From the NCBI GenBank assembly GCA_024123915.1, contig CP099650.1, positions 4,712,001 through 4,776,000 of the forward strand: a stretch of 64,000 bases of DNA, in the 5' to 3' direction. The notes beneath the pieces were generated by a model. The model was given only the letters and a program-made list of their open reading frames with translations, was not told the DNA's origin and made no database searches. Made by a program: the position numbers and the translations under genes. The DNA comes from Oxalobacteraceae bacterium OTU3CAMAD1 (GTDB taxonomy: Bacteria; Pseudomonadota; Gammaproteobacteria; Burkholderiales; Burkholderiaceae_D). This document shows positions 36,055 through 44,803 of the stretch, one piece after another; the first letter of the stretch is position 1, and the number at the start of each line of letters is the position of its first letter.

Positions 36055-36996
36055 ATGGCTTACCCAATTGAGCACAAACTGGTCATCGGCATCGCGTCCA
36101 GCGCGCTGTTCGACCTGACCGAATCCCACAAGATCTACCTGGAAGGCGGCGCCGAGGAATACCGAAAGTATCAGGAGCAGCATATCGACGTGATACTGGG
36201 CAAGGGTGTGGCTTTTCCGTTCATCCGCCGCTTCCTCGGCATCAACAAGCACTACGCGCAATCGTCGCCGGTCGAGGTGGTGCTGCTATCGCGCAACTCG
36301 CCCGAAACCGGCCTGCGCGTGATGAATTCGATCGCCCACTATAACCTCGACATCTCGCGCGCCTGCTTCGTCACCGGCAAGTCCCCATACACCTACCTGC
36401 CCGCCTTCAATACCTCACTGTTTCTTAGCGCCAACGAGGAAGACGTGCGCAACGCGCTCGATGCCAATTATCCAGCTGGCCTGGTGCTGCCCTCGCGCAC
36501 CGAGGACGACGATGACGACACCGAGCTGCGCGTGGCCTTCGACTTCGACGGCGTGATCGCCGACGACGAATCCGAAACCGTCTTCAAGCGCAACAACGAC
36601 GTCGACGAATTCCACGCCCACGAACGCGAACGGGTGGCGATCCCGCACCAGCCAGGGCCGCTGGCCGACCTGTTCCAGAAGCTGTCGCTGATGCAGCGGC
36701 TGGAGGAGCGCGCGCAGCGGCGCGACCCGGGCTACAAAAAGATCCTGCGCATCGCCATCATCACGGCGCGCAGCGCGCCCTCGCACGAGCGCGTCGTCAC
36801 CACGCTCAAAAGCTGGGGCGTGTCCGCCAACGAGACGTTTTTTCTGGGCGGTATGGAGAAATCGCGGGTGCTGGCCATCTTCAAGCCGCACATCTTCTTC
36901 GACGACCAGCTTAGTCATTTGAAGTCGGTCGGCGGTAACATCCCGATGGTGCACGTGCCGTTCGGCGTGGCCAACCGGCCGCTGATCCCGGCTTGA
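36055..36996 (+). CDS. cytosolic 5'-nucleotidase (5_nucleotid/cN-I-like family)
   Basis: 313 aa from the ATG at 36055. The family pattern is clear: GIASSALFDLTESHKIY, KGVAFPFIRRFLGIN, VEVVLLSRNSPETGLRV, SRACFVTGKSPYTYL and AFDFDGVIADDESE, the last carrying a HAD-like DxD nucleophile pair, then the closing FFDDQLSHL. It is expected to dephosphorylate nucleoside 5'-monophosphates in the cytoplasm. It is divergent from the GGDEF gene and monocistronic; its stop runs directly into a palindromic repeat. Confidence 0.88.
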   Translation: MAYPIEHKLVIGIASSALFDLTESHKIYLEGGAEEYRKYQEQHIDVILGKGVAFPFIRRFLGINKHYAQSSPVEVVLLSRNSPETGLRVMNSIAHYNLDISRACFVTGKSPYTYLPAFNTSLFLSANEEDVRNALDANYPAGLVLPSRTEDDDDDTELRVAFDFDGVIADDESETVFKRNNDVDEFHAHERERVAIPHQPGPLADLFQKLSLMQRLEERAQRRDPGYKKILRIAIITARSAPSHERVVTTLKSWGVSANETFFLGGMEKSRVLAIFKPHIFFDDQLSHLKSVGGNIPMVHVPFGVANRPLIPA

Positions 36997-37060
36997 ACCC
37001 GCACGGCGGCATGCCGGGGTCGGACCCCAGCGGGGTCCGACCCCATTGGGTGCGGGTTGG
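36997..37060. repeat. REP-like palindrome, GAC variant, copy 4, with both flanks
   Basis: GGGGTCGGACCCC (37016-37028) and GGGGTCCGACCCC (37032-37044) form a 13-bp stem with a 3-base loop. The outer arms ACCCGCAC and GTGCGGGT make a second, longer stem around it. It lies between the nucleotidase and mfd. Confidence 0.85.
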
Positions 37061-37106
37061 GGGCTTGCGCTCAGTCGAGCGCCCCACCGCCCTGCGACGC
37101 ATCGTC

Positions 37107-37112
37107 TATAAT
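37107..37112 (+). promoter_or_regulatory. probable -10 box of mfd
   Basis: A perfect TATAAT in CGTCTATAATGTCGG, 81 bp before the mfd start; no clear -35. Confidence 0.4.
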
Positions 37113-37193
37113 GTCGGCATCGGCGTTGCCACGGCGGCGCCCTCTGACCGTTGACTAACCACCCGTAACCGTTAAATCTGCGTCGCCCCTATT

Positions 37194-40100
37194 GTGCCCT
37201 TAGTCTTAGCCAAATCGATTCCCAAACCAGGTAACCGCTTCGCCCTGCCCACCTTGCACGGCTCGTCGGATGCCTACGCGCTCGCGCTCACCGCGCTCGA
37301 ACTGAAGTCGCAGGGCCAGATGCTGGCCGTGATCGTCGCCAACGCCAGCGACGCCCAACGCCTGCTCGACGAGATTCCATGGTTCGGCGGCGACAAGCTG
37401 CGCTGCCACCTGCTGCCGGACTGGGAAACGCTGCCCTACGACGCCTTCTCGCCGCACCAGGACCTGGTGTCCGAGCGCCTGGCCACCTTGCACGAAATCT
37501 CCAGCGGCCAGTGCGACGTGATGCTGGTGCCGGCCACCACGGCGCTGGTGCGCATGGCGCCGCCGTCGTTCCTGGCGGGGTACACCTTCTTCTTCAAAAA
37601 AGGCGAGTCGCTCGACGAGGGGCGCCTCAAGTCGCAACTGACCCTGGCCGGCTACACCCACGTGACGCAGGTGATGTCGCCCGGCGAATACTCGGTGCGC
37701 GGCGGCCTGATCGACCTGTTCCCGATGGGATCGGCGCTGCCGTACCGCCTCGACCTGTTCGGCGACACCATCGAAACCATCCGCACCTTCGACGCCGACA
37801 CCCAGCGCTCGCTGTACCCGGTCAACGAGGTGCGCCTGCTGCCGGGCCGCGAGTTCCCGATGGACGAAGCGGCGCGCACCACCTTCCGCAGCCGCTGGCG
37901 CGAACAGTTCGAGGGCGATCCTTCGCGCTCGGTGGTCTACAAGGACATCAGCAGCGGCATCGCCTCGGCCGGCATCGAATATTATCTGCCGCTGTTTTTC
38001 GAAGACACGGCCACCTTGTTCGACTACCTGCCGCAAGGCGCCGCGCTGGCACTGGTGGGCGACATCGACGCCGCCATCAAGCGCTTCTGGACCGACACCG
38101 GCTCGCGCTACCGTTTCCTGAAGGCCGACCGCGAACGCCCGATCCTGTCGCCGGAGGCACTGTTCCTGTCGGACGAGCAGTTCTTCACCCTGGCCAAGCC
38201 ATATGCGCGGCTGGCGATCTCCAAAGATGCGGACAGCGGCGCCTCCGAGCTGTCGGCGCCGGTGCCCAACATCGCCGTCAACCGCCACAGCGACGACCCG
38301 CTGACCAACCTGCGCGCCTACCTGCTGCAAGCGGGCCGCCGCGTGATGATTTGCGCCGAATCGAACGGCCGCCGCGAAACGCTGCAGCAGTACTTCACCG
38401 AATACGACCTGGCGTTGACGCCCGTCGAGGGCTTCGAGGGCTTCGCCACCTCGGACGCCAAACTGGCCCTGGGCGTGGCGCCGTTGCACGCCGGCTTCGA
38501 GCTGTCGACGCCGAACGAGAATTTGATCTTCATCACCGAGACCGAGCTGTATGCGGGCTCGGGCCGCCGCGTCGGCAAGAAGAAGCAGGAAGCCGTCACC
38601 CAGGTCGAGTCGATGGTGCGCGACCTGTCGGAGCTGAAAATCGGCGATCCGGTGGTCCACATCAACCACGGCATCGGGCGCTACATGGGCCTGACCAGCA
38701 TGGACCTGGGCGAAGGCGAAACCGAATTCCTGCACCTGGAATACGCCAAGGACACCAAGCTGTATGTGCCGGTGTCGCAGCTGCACGTGATCTCGCGCTA
38801 CTCCGGCGCCTCGCCGGAGGACGCGCCGCTGCATTCGCTCGGCTCGGGCCAATGGGAAAAGGCCAAGCGCAAGGCCGCCGAGCAGGTGCGCGACACCGCC
38901 GCCGAGCTATTGAACCTGTACGCCCGCCGCGCGCTGCGCGAAGGCCACGCGTTCGAATATTCCGCGCACGACTACGAGCGCTTCGCCGACAGCTTCGGCT
39001 TCGACGAAACGCCGGACCAGCAGGAAGCGATCAACAACGTCATCAAGGATATGACGTCGGGCAAGCCGATGGACCGGCTGGTGTGCGGCGACGTCGGCTT
39101 CGGCAAGACCGAGGTCGCCCTGCGCGCCGCCTTCATCGCCGTCATGGGCGGCCGGCAGGTCGCCATCCTGGCGCCGACCACGCTGCTGGCGGAACAGCAC
39201 GCGCAAACCTTCGCCGACCGCTTCGCCGACTGGCCGGTGCGCATCGCCGAAATGTCGCGCTTCCGCACCGGCAAGGAGATCACGCAGGCGATCAAGGGCA
39301 TGGCCGACGGCACGCTGGACATCGTCATCGGCACCCACAAGCTGCTGTCGGACGACGTCAAGTTCACCCGACTGGGCCTGGTCATCATCGACGAGGAGCA
39401 CCGCTTCGGCGTGCGTCAGAAGGAGGCGCTCAAGTCCTTGCGCGCCGAGGTCGACGTGCTGACCCTGACCGCGACGCCGATTCCGCGCACCCTGGGCATG
39501 GCGCTCGAAGGCCTGCGCGACTTCTCGGTCATCGCCACGGCGCCGCAAAAGCGGCTGGCGATCAAGACCTTCGTGCGCAGCGAGGGCGAGTCGATCATCC
39601 GCGAAGCCTGCCTGCGCGAACTGAAACGCGGCGGCCAGGTGTACTTCCTGCACAACGAGGTCGAGACCATCCAGAACCGCATGGCGATGCTCACCGAACT
39701 GCTGCCGGAGGCCCGCATCGCCGTCGCCCACGGCCAGATGCACGAACGCGACCTGGAAAAGGTCATGCGCGACTTCGTGGCCCAGCGCTTCAACATCCTG
39801 CTGTGCACCACGATTATCGAAACCGGTATCGACGTGCCGACCGCGAACACCATCATCATGCACCGCGCCGACAAGTTCGGCCTGGCGCAGCTGCACCAAC
39901 TGCGCGGGCGCGTGGGCCGTTCGCACCACCAGGCGTACGCCTACCTGCTGGTGACGGACGTGCAGTCGCTGACCAAACAGGCGCAGCGCCGCCTCGACGC
40001 CATCCAGCAGATGGAAGAACTGGGCAGCGGCTTCTATCTTGCGATGCACGACTTGGAGATCCGCGGCGCCGGCGAGGTGCTGGGCGACAGCCAGTCCGGC

Positions 40101-40637
40101 GAGATGACCGAGATCGGCTTCCAGCTGTATTCGGACATGCTCAACGAAGCGGTGCGCTCGCTCAAGGCCGGCAAGGAGCCCGACCTGGCCGCGCCGCTGG
40201 CCACCACCACCGAGATCAACCTGCACGTGCCGGCGCTGCTGCCGGCCGGCTTCTGTGGCGACGTGCACGAACGCTTGTCCATTTATAAGCGCATGGCCAA
40301 CTGTAACGTGCAGGAGAAGATCGACGACATGCAGGAAGAGATGATCGACCGCTTCGGCAAGCTGCCGGACGCCGTCAAGGCGCTGATCGAAACGCACCGC
40401 CTGCGCATCGCCGCCAAGACGGTGGGCATCATCAAGATCGACGCGCATGGCGAGGCGGCCACCCTGCAGTTCATGGCCAAGCCGCCGATCGATCCAATGC
40501 GCATCATCGAGCTGATACAAAAAAACCGCCAGATCAAGCTCAATGGCCAGGACAAACTCAAGATCACCGCCAACATGCCGGATCTCGCCGCGCGCGTGGC
40601 TCAGATCAAAGGCGCCATCAAACAGTTGACCGCCTGA
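37194..40637 (+). CDS. mfd: transcription-repair coupling factor
   Basis: 1147 aa, the usual Mfd length, from a GTG at 37194. The UvrB-homology region (about residues 15-340) recruits UvrA. The RNA-polymerase-interacting domain lies around IGDPVVHINHGIGRYMGL (about 480-560). The translocase has Walker A GDVGFGKTEVALRA near residue 630 and the DEEH box IIDEEHRFGVRQKE near 731, then LTATPIPRTLGMAL and QLRGRVGRSHHQAYAYL. Mfd removes RNA polymerase stalled at lesions and recruits nucleotide excision repair. Complete, with no unusual residues seen. Followed by serB after about 70 bp. Confidence 0.97.
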   Translation: MPLVLAKSIPKPGNRFALPTLHGSSDAYALALTALELKSQGQMLAVIVANASDAQRLLDEIPWFGGDKLRCHLLPDWETLPYDAFSPHQDLVSERLATLHEISSGQCDVMLVPATTALVRMAPPSFLAGYTFFFKKGESLDEGRLKSQLTLAGYTHVTQVMSPGEYSVRGGLIDLFPMGSALPYRLDLFGDTIETIRTFDADTQRSLYPVNEVRLLPGREFPMDEAARTTFRSRWREQFEGDPSRSVVYKDISSGIASAGIEYYLPLFFEDTATLFDYLPQGAALALVGDIDAAIKRFWTDTGSRYRFLKADRERPILSPEALFLSDEQFFTLAKPYARLAISKDADSGASELSAPVPNIAVNRHSDDPLTNLRAYLLQAGRRVMICAESNGRRETLQQYFTEYDLALTPVEGFEGFATSDAKLALGVAPLHAGFELSTPNENLIFITETELYAGSGRRVGKKKQEAVTQVESMVRDLSELKIGDPVVHINHGIGRYMGLTSMDLGEGETEFLHLEYAKDTKLYVPVSQLHVISRYSGASPEDAPLHSLGSGQWEKAKRKAAEQVRDTAAELLNLYARRALREGHAFEYSAHDYERFADSFGFDETPDQQEAINNVIKDMTSGKPMDRLVCGDVGFGKTEVALRAAFIAVMGGRQVAILAPTTLLAEQHAQTFADRFADWPVRIAEMSRFRTGKEITQAIKGMADGTLDIVIGTHKLLSDDVKFTRLGLVIIDEEHRFGVRQKEALKSLRAEVDVLTLTATPIPRTLGMALEGLRDFSVIATAPQKRLAIKTFVRSEGESIIREACLRELKRGGQVYFLHNEVETIQNRMAMLTELLPEARIAVAHGQMHERDLEKVMRDFVAQRFNILLCTTIIETGIDVPTANTIIMHRADKFGLAQLHQLRGRVGRSHHQAYAYLLVTDVQSLTKQAQRRLDAIQQMEELGSGFYLAMHDLEIRGAGEVLGDSQSGEMTEIGFQLYSDMLNEAVRSLKAGKEPDLAAPLATTTEINLHVPALLPAGFCGDVHERLSIYKRMANCNVQEKIDDMQEEMIDRFGKLPDAVKALIETHRLRIAAKTVGIIKIDAHGEAATLQFMAKPPIDPMRIIELIQKNRQIKLNGQDKLKITANMPDLAARVAQIKGAIKQLTA

Positions 40638-40709
40638 GGCAGGCATCGTACCTTTGATGCATTAGCCCAAACAACGCTAAATTTTATGAAAAACGCAAAA
40701 GACACCATG

Positions 40710-41549
40710 AACCTGGTTTTACAGGGGCTCGACGATTGTAAAGCCCGACTCGAACGCATCGCCGCCCTCACCGCACCGAAAACCGTCACCTGGATCAACG
40801 AGCGCGCGCTGCGCTGCGAAGGCATCACCTTTTCGCCGGCGCTGCGCCAGACCATCGAGGTGGCCGCCCAGGCAGCGCAACTCGACGCCACGTACTCGAT
40901 CGGCATGCACAAGATGAGCGACTTCAAACTGGTCGCCATGGATATGGATTCGACGTTGATCACCATCGAGTGCATCGACGAAATCGCCGACATGCAGGGT
41001 TTAAAGCCGCAAGTGTCCGAGATCACCGAGGCGGCCATGCGCGGCGAACTCGATTTCGCCGAAAGCCTCAAGCGCCGCGTCGCGCTGCTCGAAGGGCTGG
41101 ACGCGTCGGCGCTGGAGCGCGTCTACGACGAACGGCTGCAATTGTCGCCTGGCGCGGAAAACATGCTCGCGACGGTGCGGCAGGCCGGCCTGAAAACGTT
41201 GCTGGTGTCGGGCGGTTTCACCTTCTTCACCGAACGCCTGAAAACGCGCCTGGGCCTCGACTACACCAACGCCAACGAACTGGAAGTGGCCGACGGCAGG
41301 CTGACCGGCAAAGTACTCGGCACCATCGTAGACGCCGAGGAAAAGAAGCGCACCGTGGAACGCGTCTGCGCGGAACTGGGCATCACGCCGTCGCAGGCGA
41401 TCGTTATGGGCGACGGCGCCAACGACCTGAAAATGATGGGCATCTCGGGCATGTCGGTGGCGTTCCGCGCCAAGCCGGTGGTGCGCGAGCAAGCCAACGT
41501 CGCGCTCAACTTCGTCGGCCTGGACGGCATCCTGCCCCTGTTAACCTGA
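40710..41549 (+). CDS. serB: phosphoserine phosphatase
   Basis: About 279 aa from the ATG at 40710 (MNLVLQGLDDCKARLERIA); an ATG at 40686 is also in frame, and neither has a clear ribosome site. The HAD motifs are complete: motif I DMDSTLITIECIDEIADMQG, motif II LLVSGGFTFFTERL, lysine in EEKKRTVERV and motif IV MGDGANDLKMM. It catalyses the last step of serine synthesis. The stop codon overlaps the convergent thioredoxin-reductase-like gene by 9 bp. Confidence 0.95.
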   Translation, partial: NLVLQGLDDCKARLERIAALTAPKTVTWINERALRCEGITFSPALRQTIEVAAQAAQLDATYSIGMHKMSDFKLVAMDMDSTLITIECIDEIADMQGLKPQVSEITEAAMRGELDFAESLKRRVALLEGLDASALERVYDERLQLSPGAENMLATVRQAGLKTLLVSGGFTFFTERLKTRLGLDYTNANELEVADGRLTGKVLGTIVDAEEKKRTVERVCAELGITPSQAIVMGDGANDLKMMGISGMSVAFRAKPVVREQANVALNFVGLDGILPLLT

Positions 41550-42527
41550 CTGTTGGCACGCCGCCCCGGCATCCCCCGGGGCGGCGCGCCAATGCGGTGC
41601 CAAATTAGCGTGGATGTTGGTCGCCGCCACCGCGCCCTGCCCCATCGCCACGCTAATCTGGTTCAATCCCTTGACCACGTCGCCGACCGCGTACAGCCCC
41701 GGCACGCTGGTGCGCTGATATTCATCGACCAGCAACTCGCCGCATTCCGGCTCCATTTGCGCGCCCAATGCCGTCGCCAGCTCCGAGCGCGCCGCCTCGC
41801 CCAGCATCGGATACAGAACATCGAAGTGATGCTCGGCGCCGTCGCCGGTGTGCAGCACGGGCGTCATCCGCGCCGTCATACCCACCCCTTTGACCGGCGC
41901 CTGCACATAGCGCACGCCCGCCTGCTGCAGGCGAATACGCTGCTCGGCGTCCAGCGGCGTGGCGTCGTCTCGCTCGAACAACGTCACATCGGCCGAGAAG
42001 GTCCGCATGAAAACAGCATGGCCGACCGGATTGGCGGGCGACGTGATCACCGCGATCTTCTTGTCCAACACGTCGTAGCCATCGCAAACGGGACATAGAC
42101 GCACAGCGCCGCTGCGCACCGCCTCGCGCCAGTTTTCTATTGGCAGGCCGGCGTCGGCCACGCCGGTGGCCAGGATCACCATGCGCGCGTGCACCCGCGT
42201 GTCGTTGAAATCGGCGGCAAAGCCCTCACCATCGTTCGCGAGGCGGGTCACCTCGCCCGAGGTCACGTGGGTATCGTAGCGCGCCAGTTGATCGCGCAAA
42301 CGCTGCTGCAACTGGTGTCCCGGTATGCCTTCCGGGAAGCCGCCGTAGTTGTGCGTGACCGGGATCAGCGACAGGCGGCTGTGGCCCTTATCGATAATCA
42401 CGACGTTACGCTGGAAGCGACGCAGGTAGATCGCGGCCTGAAGCCCGCCAGGGCCGCCGCCGACAATCAGGACATCGCAGGAAAATGGGCCGCCGGGGCT
42501 GATCGCATTCATGGTGACAGTATCCAA
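41541..42527 (-). CDS. thioredoxin-reductase-like FAD/NAD(P) oxidoreductase
   Basis: 328 aa. The FAD motif is DVLIVGGGPGGLQAAIYLRR (residues 18-37), and the redox-active CxxC is CPVCDG near residue 145. The C-terminal FAD motif is GLYAVGDVVKGLNQISVAMGQGAVAA. The segment that should carry the NAD(P)-binding GxGxxA reads VITSPANPVGHAV and lacks those glycines, so cofactor use may differ from true TrxB. It may reduce a thioredoxin-like partner or act as a ferredoxin-NADP-type flavoprotein. Its last codons, with a hairpin-forming CGCCGCCCC/GGGGCGGCG, overlap the serB end. Confidence 0.85.
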   Translation of the reverse strand: MDTVTMNAISPGGPFSCDVLIVGGGPGGLQAAIYLRRFQRNVVIIDKGHSRLSLIPVTHNYGGFPEGIPGHQLQQRLRDQLARYDTHVTSGEVTRLANDGEGFAADFNDTRVHARMVILATGVADAGLPIENWREAVRSGAVRLCPVCDGYDVLDKKIAVITSPANPVGHAVFMRTFSADVTLFERDDATPLDAEQRIRLQQAGVRYVQAPVKGVGMTARMTPVLHTGDGAEHHFDVLYPMLGEAARSELATALGAQMEPECGELLVDEYQRTSVPGLYAVGDVVKGLNQISVAMGQGAVAATNIHANLAPHWRAAPGDAGAACQQSG

Positions 42528-42586
42528 CGGACAGGCCGGGCGTCAAATCGGAGCGCGGCCCACATCGGCGTGGGATTTAACCGACA

Positions 42587-43120
42587 TCACGCCGGCAGCA
42601 ACGAATACATCGCCGCCGGTATCGCCACGCCGCGTATGACCAGGCGGTTGTGCAGGATGCCTTCGAAGCGCGCGCCTGCCTTCTCGGCCACCTTGCGGCT
42701 GCGCTCATTTTGCTCGGCGGCGACGATCTCCAGCCGTGTCAGGCCAAGTTTGGAGAAACCATAGGCGGCCATCAGGCGCGCCGCGCGCGGCGCGATCCTC
42801 TCGCCCTGGCGCGATTGCCGCACCCAGAAACCCAGGTTGGCAAAATCATGTTCGCGATTGATATGGTTGATGCCGATGCCGCCGAGGTAATCGCCGCCAT
42901 CGGCGTCGAAGATCCCCACGCTGAAGGCGCTGCCCTCGGCGCGATCGGCGTCGCAGGTTTGCACCCAGTGCTCGGCGTCTTCGAGCTTGAAGGAAGCGTC
43001 GCACCACGGCAGCCAGACGCCGACGGTCGCCACCGATTCCAGCGCGGCCCGCGTCAACGCCGGCGCGTCCGCCAGCAGCAGCGGACGCAGACAAAGGCCG
43101 TCGCCGGTCAGCACCGCCAT
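42587..43120 (-). CDS. GNAT-family N-acetyltransferase, RimJ/RimL-like
   Basis: 177 aa. The Acetyltransf_3 pattern is LRPLLLADAPALTRAA at the N-terminus, GGIGINHINREHDFANLGFWV in the middle, an acetyl-CoA loop (SRQGERIAPRAARLMAAYGF) and LTRLEIVAAEQNERSRKVAEKAGARFEGIL near the end. The family acetylates N-terminal or side-chain amines, for example of ribosomal proteins or small molecules; the target here is unknown. It begins one base after the stop of the phosphatase gene, so the two are probably cotranscribed. Confidence 0.9.
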   Translation of the reverse strand: MAVLTGDGLCLRPLLLADAPALTRAALESVATVGVWLPWCDASFKLEDAEHWVQTCDADRAEGSAFSVGIFDADGGDYLGGIGINHINREHDFANLGFWVRQSRQGERIAPRAARLMAAYGFSKLGLTRLEIVAAEQNERSRKVAEKAGARFEGILHNRLVIRGVAIPAAMYSLLPA

Positions 43121-43121
43121 G

Positions 43122-43598
43122 CTACTTCGCCCGCAGCAGTGCGATCAGGCCGTCCGAGGCGTCCTCGATATAGTCGAGCACCAGATCGAAACCGCGCCCG
43201 CCGCCGTAGTAGGGATCGGGGACGACATCCGATCCGCTGCGGCTGGCGTGCGCCATGAACAGCCCCAGTTTATGCCGGTGTTGCGGCGGGCAGGCCGCCT
43301 CCAGCAAGCGCAGATTGTCGTGGTCCATCGCCAGCACATGGTCGAAGGCCTCGAAATCCGCAGCCGCCACCTTGCGCGACCGCTGGGCCGACAAGTCGTA
43401 GCCGCGCTTGGCGGCGAACTCCATCGAGCGCGTGTCCGGCGGTTCGCCGACGTGGTAGCCGTGGGTGCCGGCGGAGTCGATGACGAACCGCCCGCCCAGG
43501 CCGGCGGCCTCCACGCGATGACGGAACACGCCTTCCGCCGTGGGCGAACGGCAGATATTACCCATGCAAACGAACAGCACCGAAACAGCTTTACTCAT
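43122..43598 (-). CDS. low-molecular-weight protein tyrosine phosphatase
   Basis: 158 aa, normal family length. The P-loop is VCMGNICRSPTAEGVF (C-x5-R-S near residues 11-18), and the general-acid Asp lies in VVPDPYYGGGRGFD near residue 127. It dephosphorylates tyrosine in proteins, or arginine in some relatives. It lacks polysaccharide-export neighbours, so a general rather than exopolysaccharide role is likely. Upstream gene of a pair with the GNAT gene. Confidence 0.94.
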   Translation of the reverse strand: MSKAVSVLFVCMGNICRSPTAEGVFRHRVEAAGLGGRFVIDSAGTHGYHVGEPPDTRSMEFAAKRGYDLSAQRSRKVAAADFEAFDHVLAMDHDNLRLLEAACPPQHRHKLGLFMAHASRSGSDVVPDPYYGGGRGFDLVLDYIEDASDGLIALLRAK

Positions 43599-43665
43599 GA
43601 CGACACTCGGAAAAAACCACAGAAGCGGCTACTTTACGCCAGCCGCGAAGGGAATGCCATCGCAT

Positions 43666-43674
43666 TGCTATAAT
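43666..43674 (+). promoter_or_regulatory. extended -10 promoter of the AraC-family gene, possibly leaderless
   Basis: TGCTATAAT matches the extended -10 consensus TGNTATAAT. It ends only 6 bp before the ATG at 43681, so transcription would start at or next to the start codon. No Shine-Dalgarno is seen before this ATG. Confidence 0.5.
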
Positions 43675-43680
43675 TAACAT

Positions 43681-44664
43681 ATGACCAACACTTCCCCTCC
43701 CTCGCCGCGCGCCGAATACACGCGGCGCATGAACCGCGTGCTCAACTATATTGACCAACACTTGGACCAGCCGCTCGACCTGCGGCATCTGGCCGAGGTG
43801 GCGAACTTCTCGCCCTACCATTTTCACCGCGTGTTCGCCGCGTGGATGGGCGAAACCCTGGGCGACTACGCGCGCCGCCGGCGGCTGGAGAAGGCGGCCT
43901 TTCAGCTCAGCTGCAAGCCGGCCGTATCGGTGCTGGAAACGGCGCTGGCCACCGGCTTCGGCTCGGGCGAAGCGTTCTCGCGCGCCTTCAAGCTCAAGTT
44001 CGGCTGCACGCCGACCGAATGGCGCGTGGACACGCGCCAACGCCTGGCGGCGCAGGCGCTGCCGACCGGCGGCGGCCCTGCGGACAGCAATCTGGATCAG
44101 GTCCTCCGCAAGTTCGATCAGACACCGCAAGGCCGCATCGACGACGATGACGTCTCCAGCAACGACCAAGGAGATTTCCACATGAACTCGCAGATGAACG
44201 TGAACGTCATCGACCTGCCCGCCGCGCGTGTGGCCTACCATCGCTACATCGGCCCATACGGGCCCGGCATCGGCACGTTCTGGCGTGCCACGGTTGCGCC
44301 ATGGATACAGTCGCACGGCATGGGACAGCAGACCTGCTACGGTGTCGGCCTCGACGATCCCAGCATCACGCCGCCCGACAAGTGCCGTTACGACGCCTGT
44401 GTTGTGGTGCCGGACAACTTCGCCGCCGCAGGCTCGGCCGACATCGCCACCCTGCCCGGCGGCCGGTACGCCGTTGCCCGCTTCGAAGGCCCGCCGACCG
44501 GCATCGCCGACGCCTGGACTTGGCTCACGCGCAACTGGCTGCCCGAAAGCGGCCTGCAATGCGACGACCGGCCATGCTTCGAAATGTTCAGGCAAGACAC
44601 CGTGACCAATCCTCAAAACGGCCGGATGGTGTGCGATATCTGCATCCCGGTACGGCCCCTGTAA
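43681..44664 (+). CDS. AraC-family regulator with C-terminal GyrI-like ligand domain
   Basis: 327 aa. Two helix-turn-helix motifs lie at the N-terminus (residues 15-120): LDLRHLAEVANFSPYHFHRVF and SVLETALATGFGSGEAFSRAFKLKFG. After a polar linker comes a GyrI-like/AraC effector-binding domain (about 160-327), with VNVIDLPAARVAYHRYIGPYG and ATLPGGRYAVARFEG. Order and size match SoxS/Rob-like and SbmC-fused regulators that sense hydrophobic or cationic drugs. No obvious target gene adjoins except the small membrane protein downstream. Ligand unknown. Confidence 0.92.
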   Translation: MTNTSPPSPRAEYTRRMNRVLNYIDQHLDQPLDLRHLAEVANFSPYHFHRVFAAWMGETLGDYARRRRLEKAAFQLSCKPAVSVLETALATGFGSGEAFSRAFKLKFGCTPTEWRVDTRQRLAAQALPTGGGPADSNLDQVLRKFDQTPQGRIDDDDVSSNDQGDFHMNSQMNVNVIDLPAARVAYHRYIGPYGPGIGTFWRATVAPWIQSHGMGQQTCYGVGLDDPSITPPDKCRYDACVVVPDNFAAAGSADIATLPGGRYAVARFEGPPTGIADAWTWLTRNWLPESGLQCDDRPCFEMFRQDTVTNPQNGRMVCDICIPVRPL

Positions 44665-44760
44665 CCCCCGGGACACCGGCCGGCAAGTGTGCGGCGCCGC
44701 ACGTTTGCCGGCTTCGCCGGGACTTTTCACGTAATTTCTACGCCCAAGCCGAAATCACGT

Positions 44761-44783
44761 TGCTATACTCTGTATCAGATACA
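44761..44783 (+). promoter_or_regulatory. promoter with overlapping palindromic operator
   Basis: TGCTATACT is an extended -10 (TATACT 44764-44769). The palindrome TGTATCAGATACA (44771-44783) covers the expected transcription start, a position typical of a repressor site. AAGGAAAT then precedes the ATG at 44804. Confidence 0.5.
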
Positions 44784-44803
44784 TCAACTTTAAAGGAAAT
44801 ACC

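Noticed and set aside
37206..40646. Antisense ORFs of 548 and 579 codons across mfd
   Set aside because: Shadow frames; Val/Gln/Arg-rich, no start context and no recognisable family.
41560..41586. CGCCGCCCC/GGGGCGGCG hairpin as a terminator of serB
   Set aside because: There is no T-tract and it lies inside the coding end of the convergent flavoprotein gene; it could still slow transcription, but it is not called.
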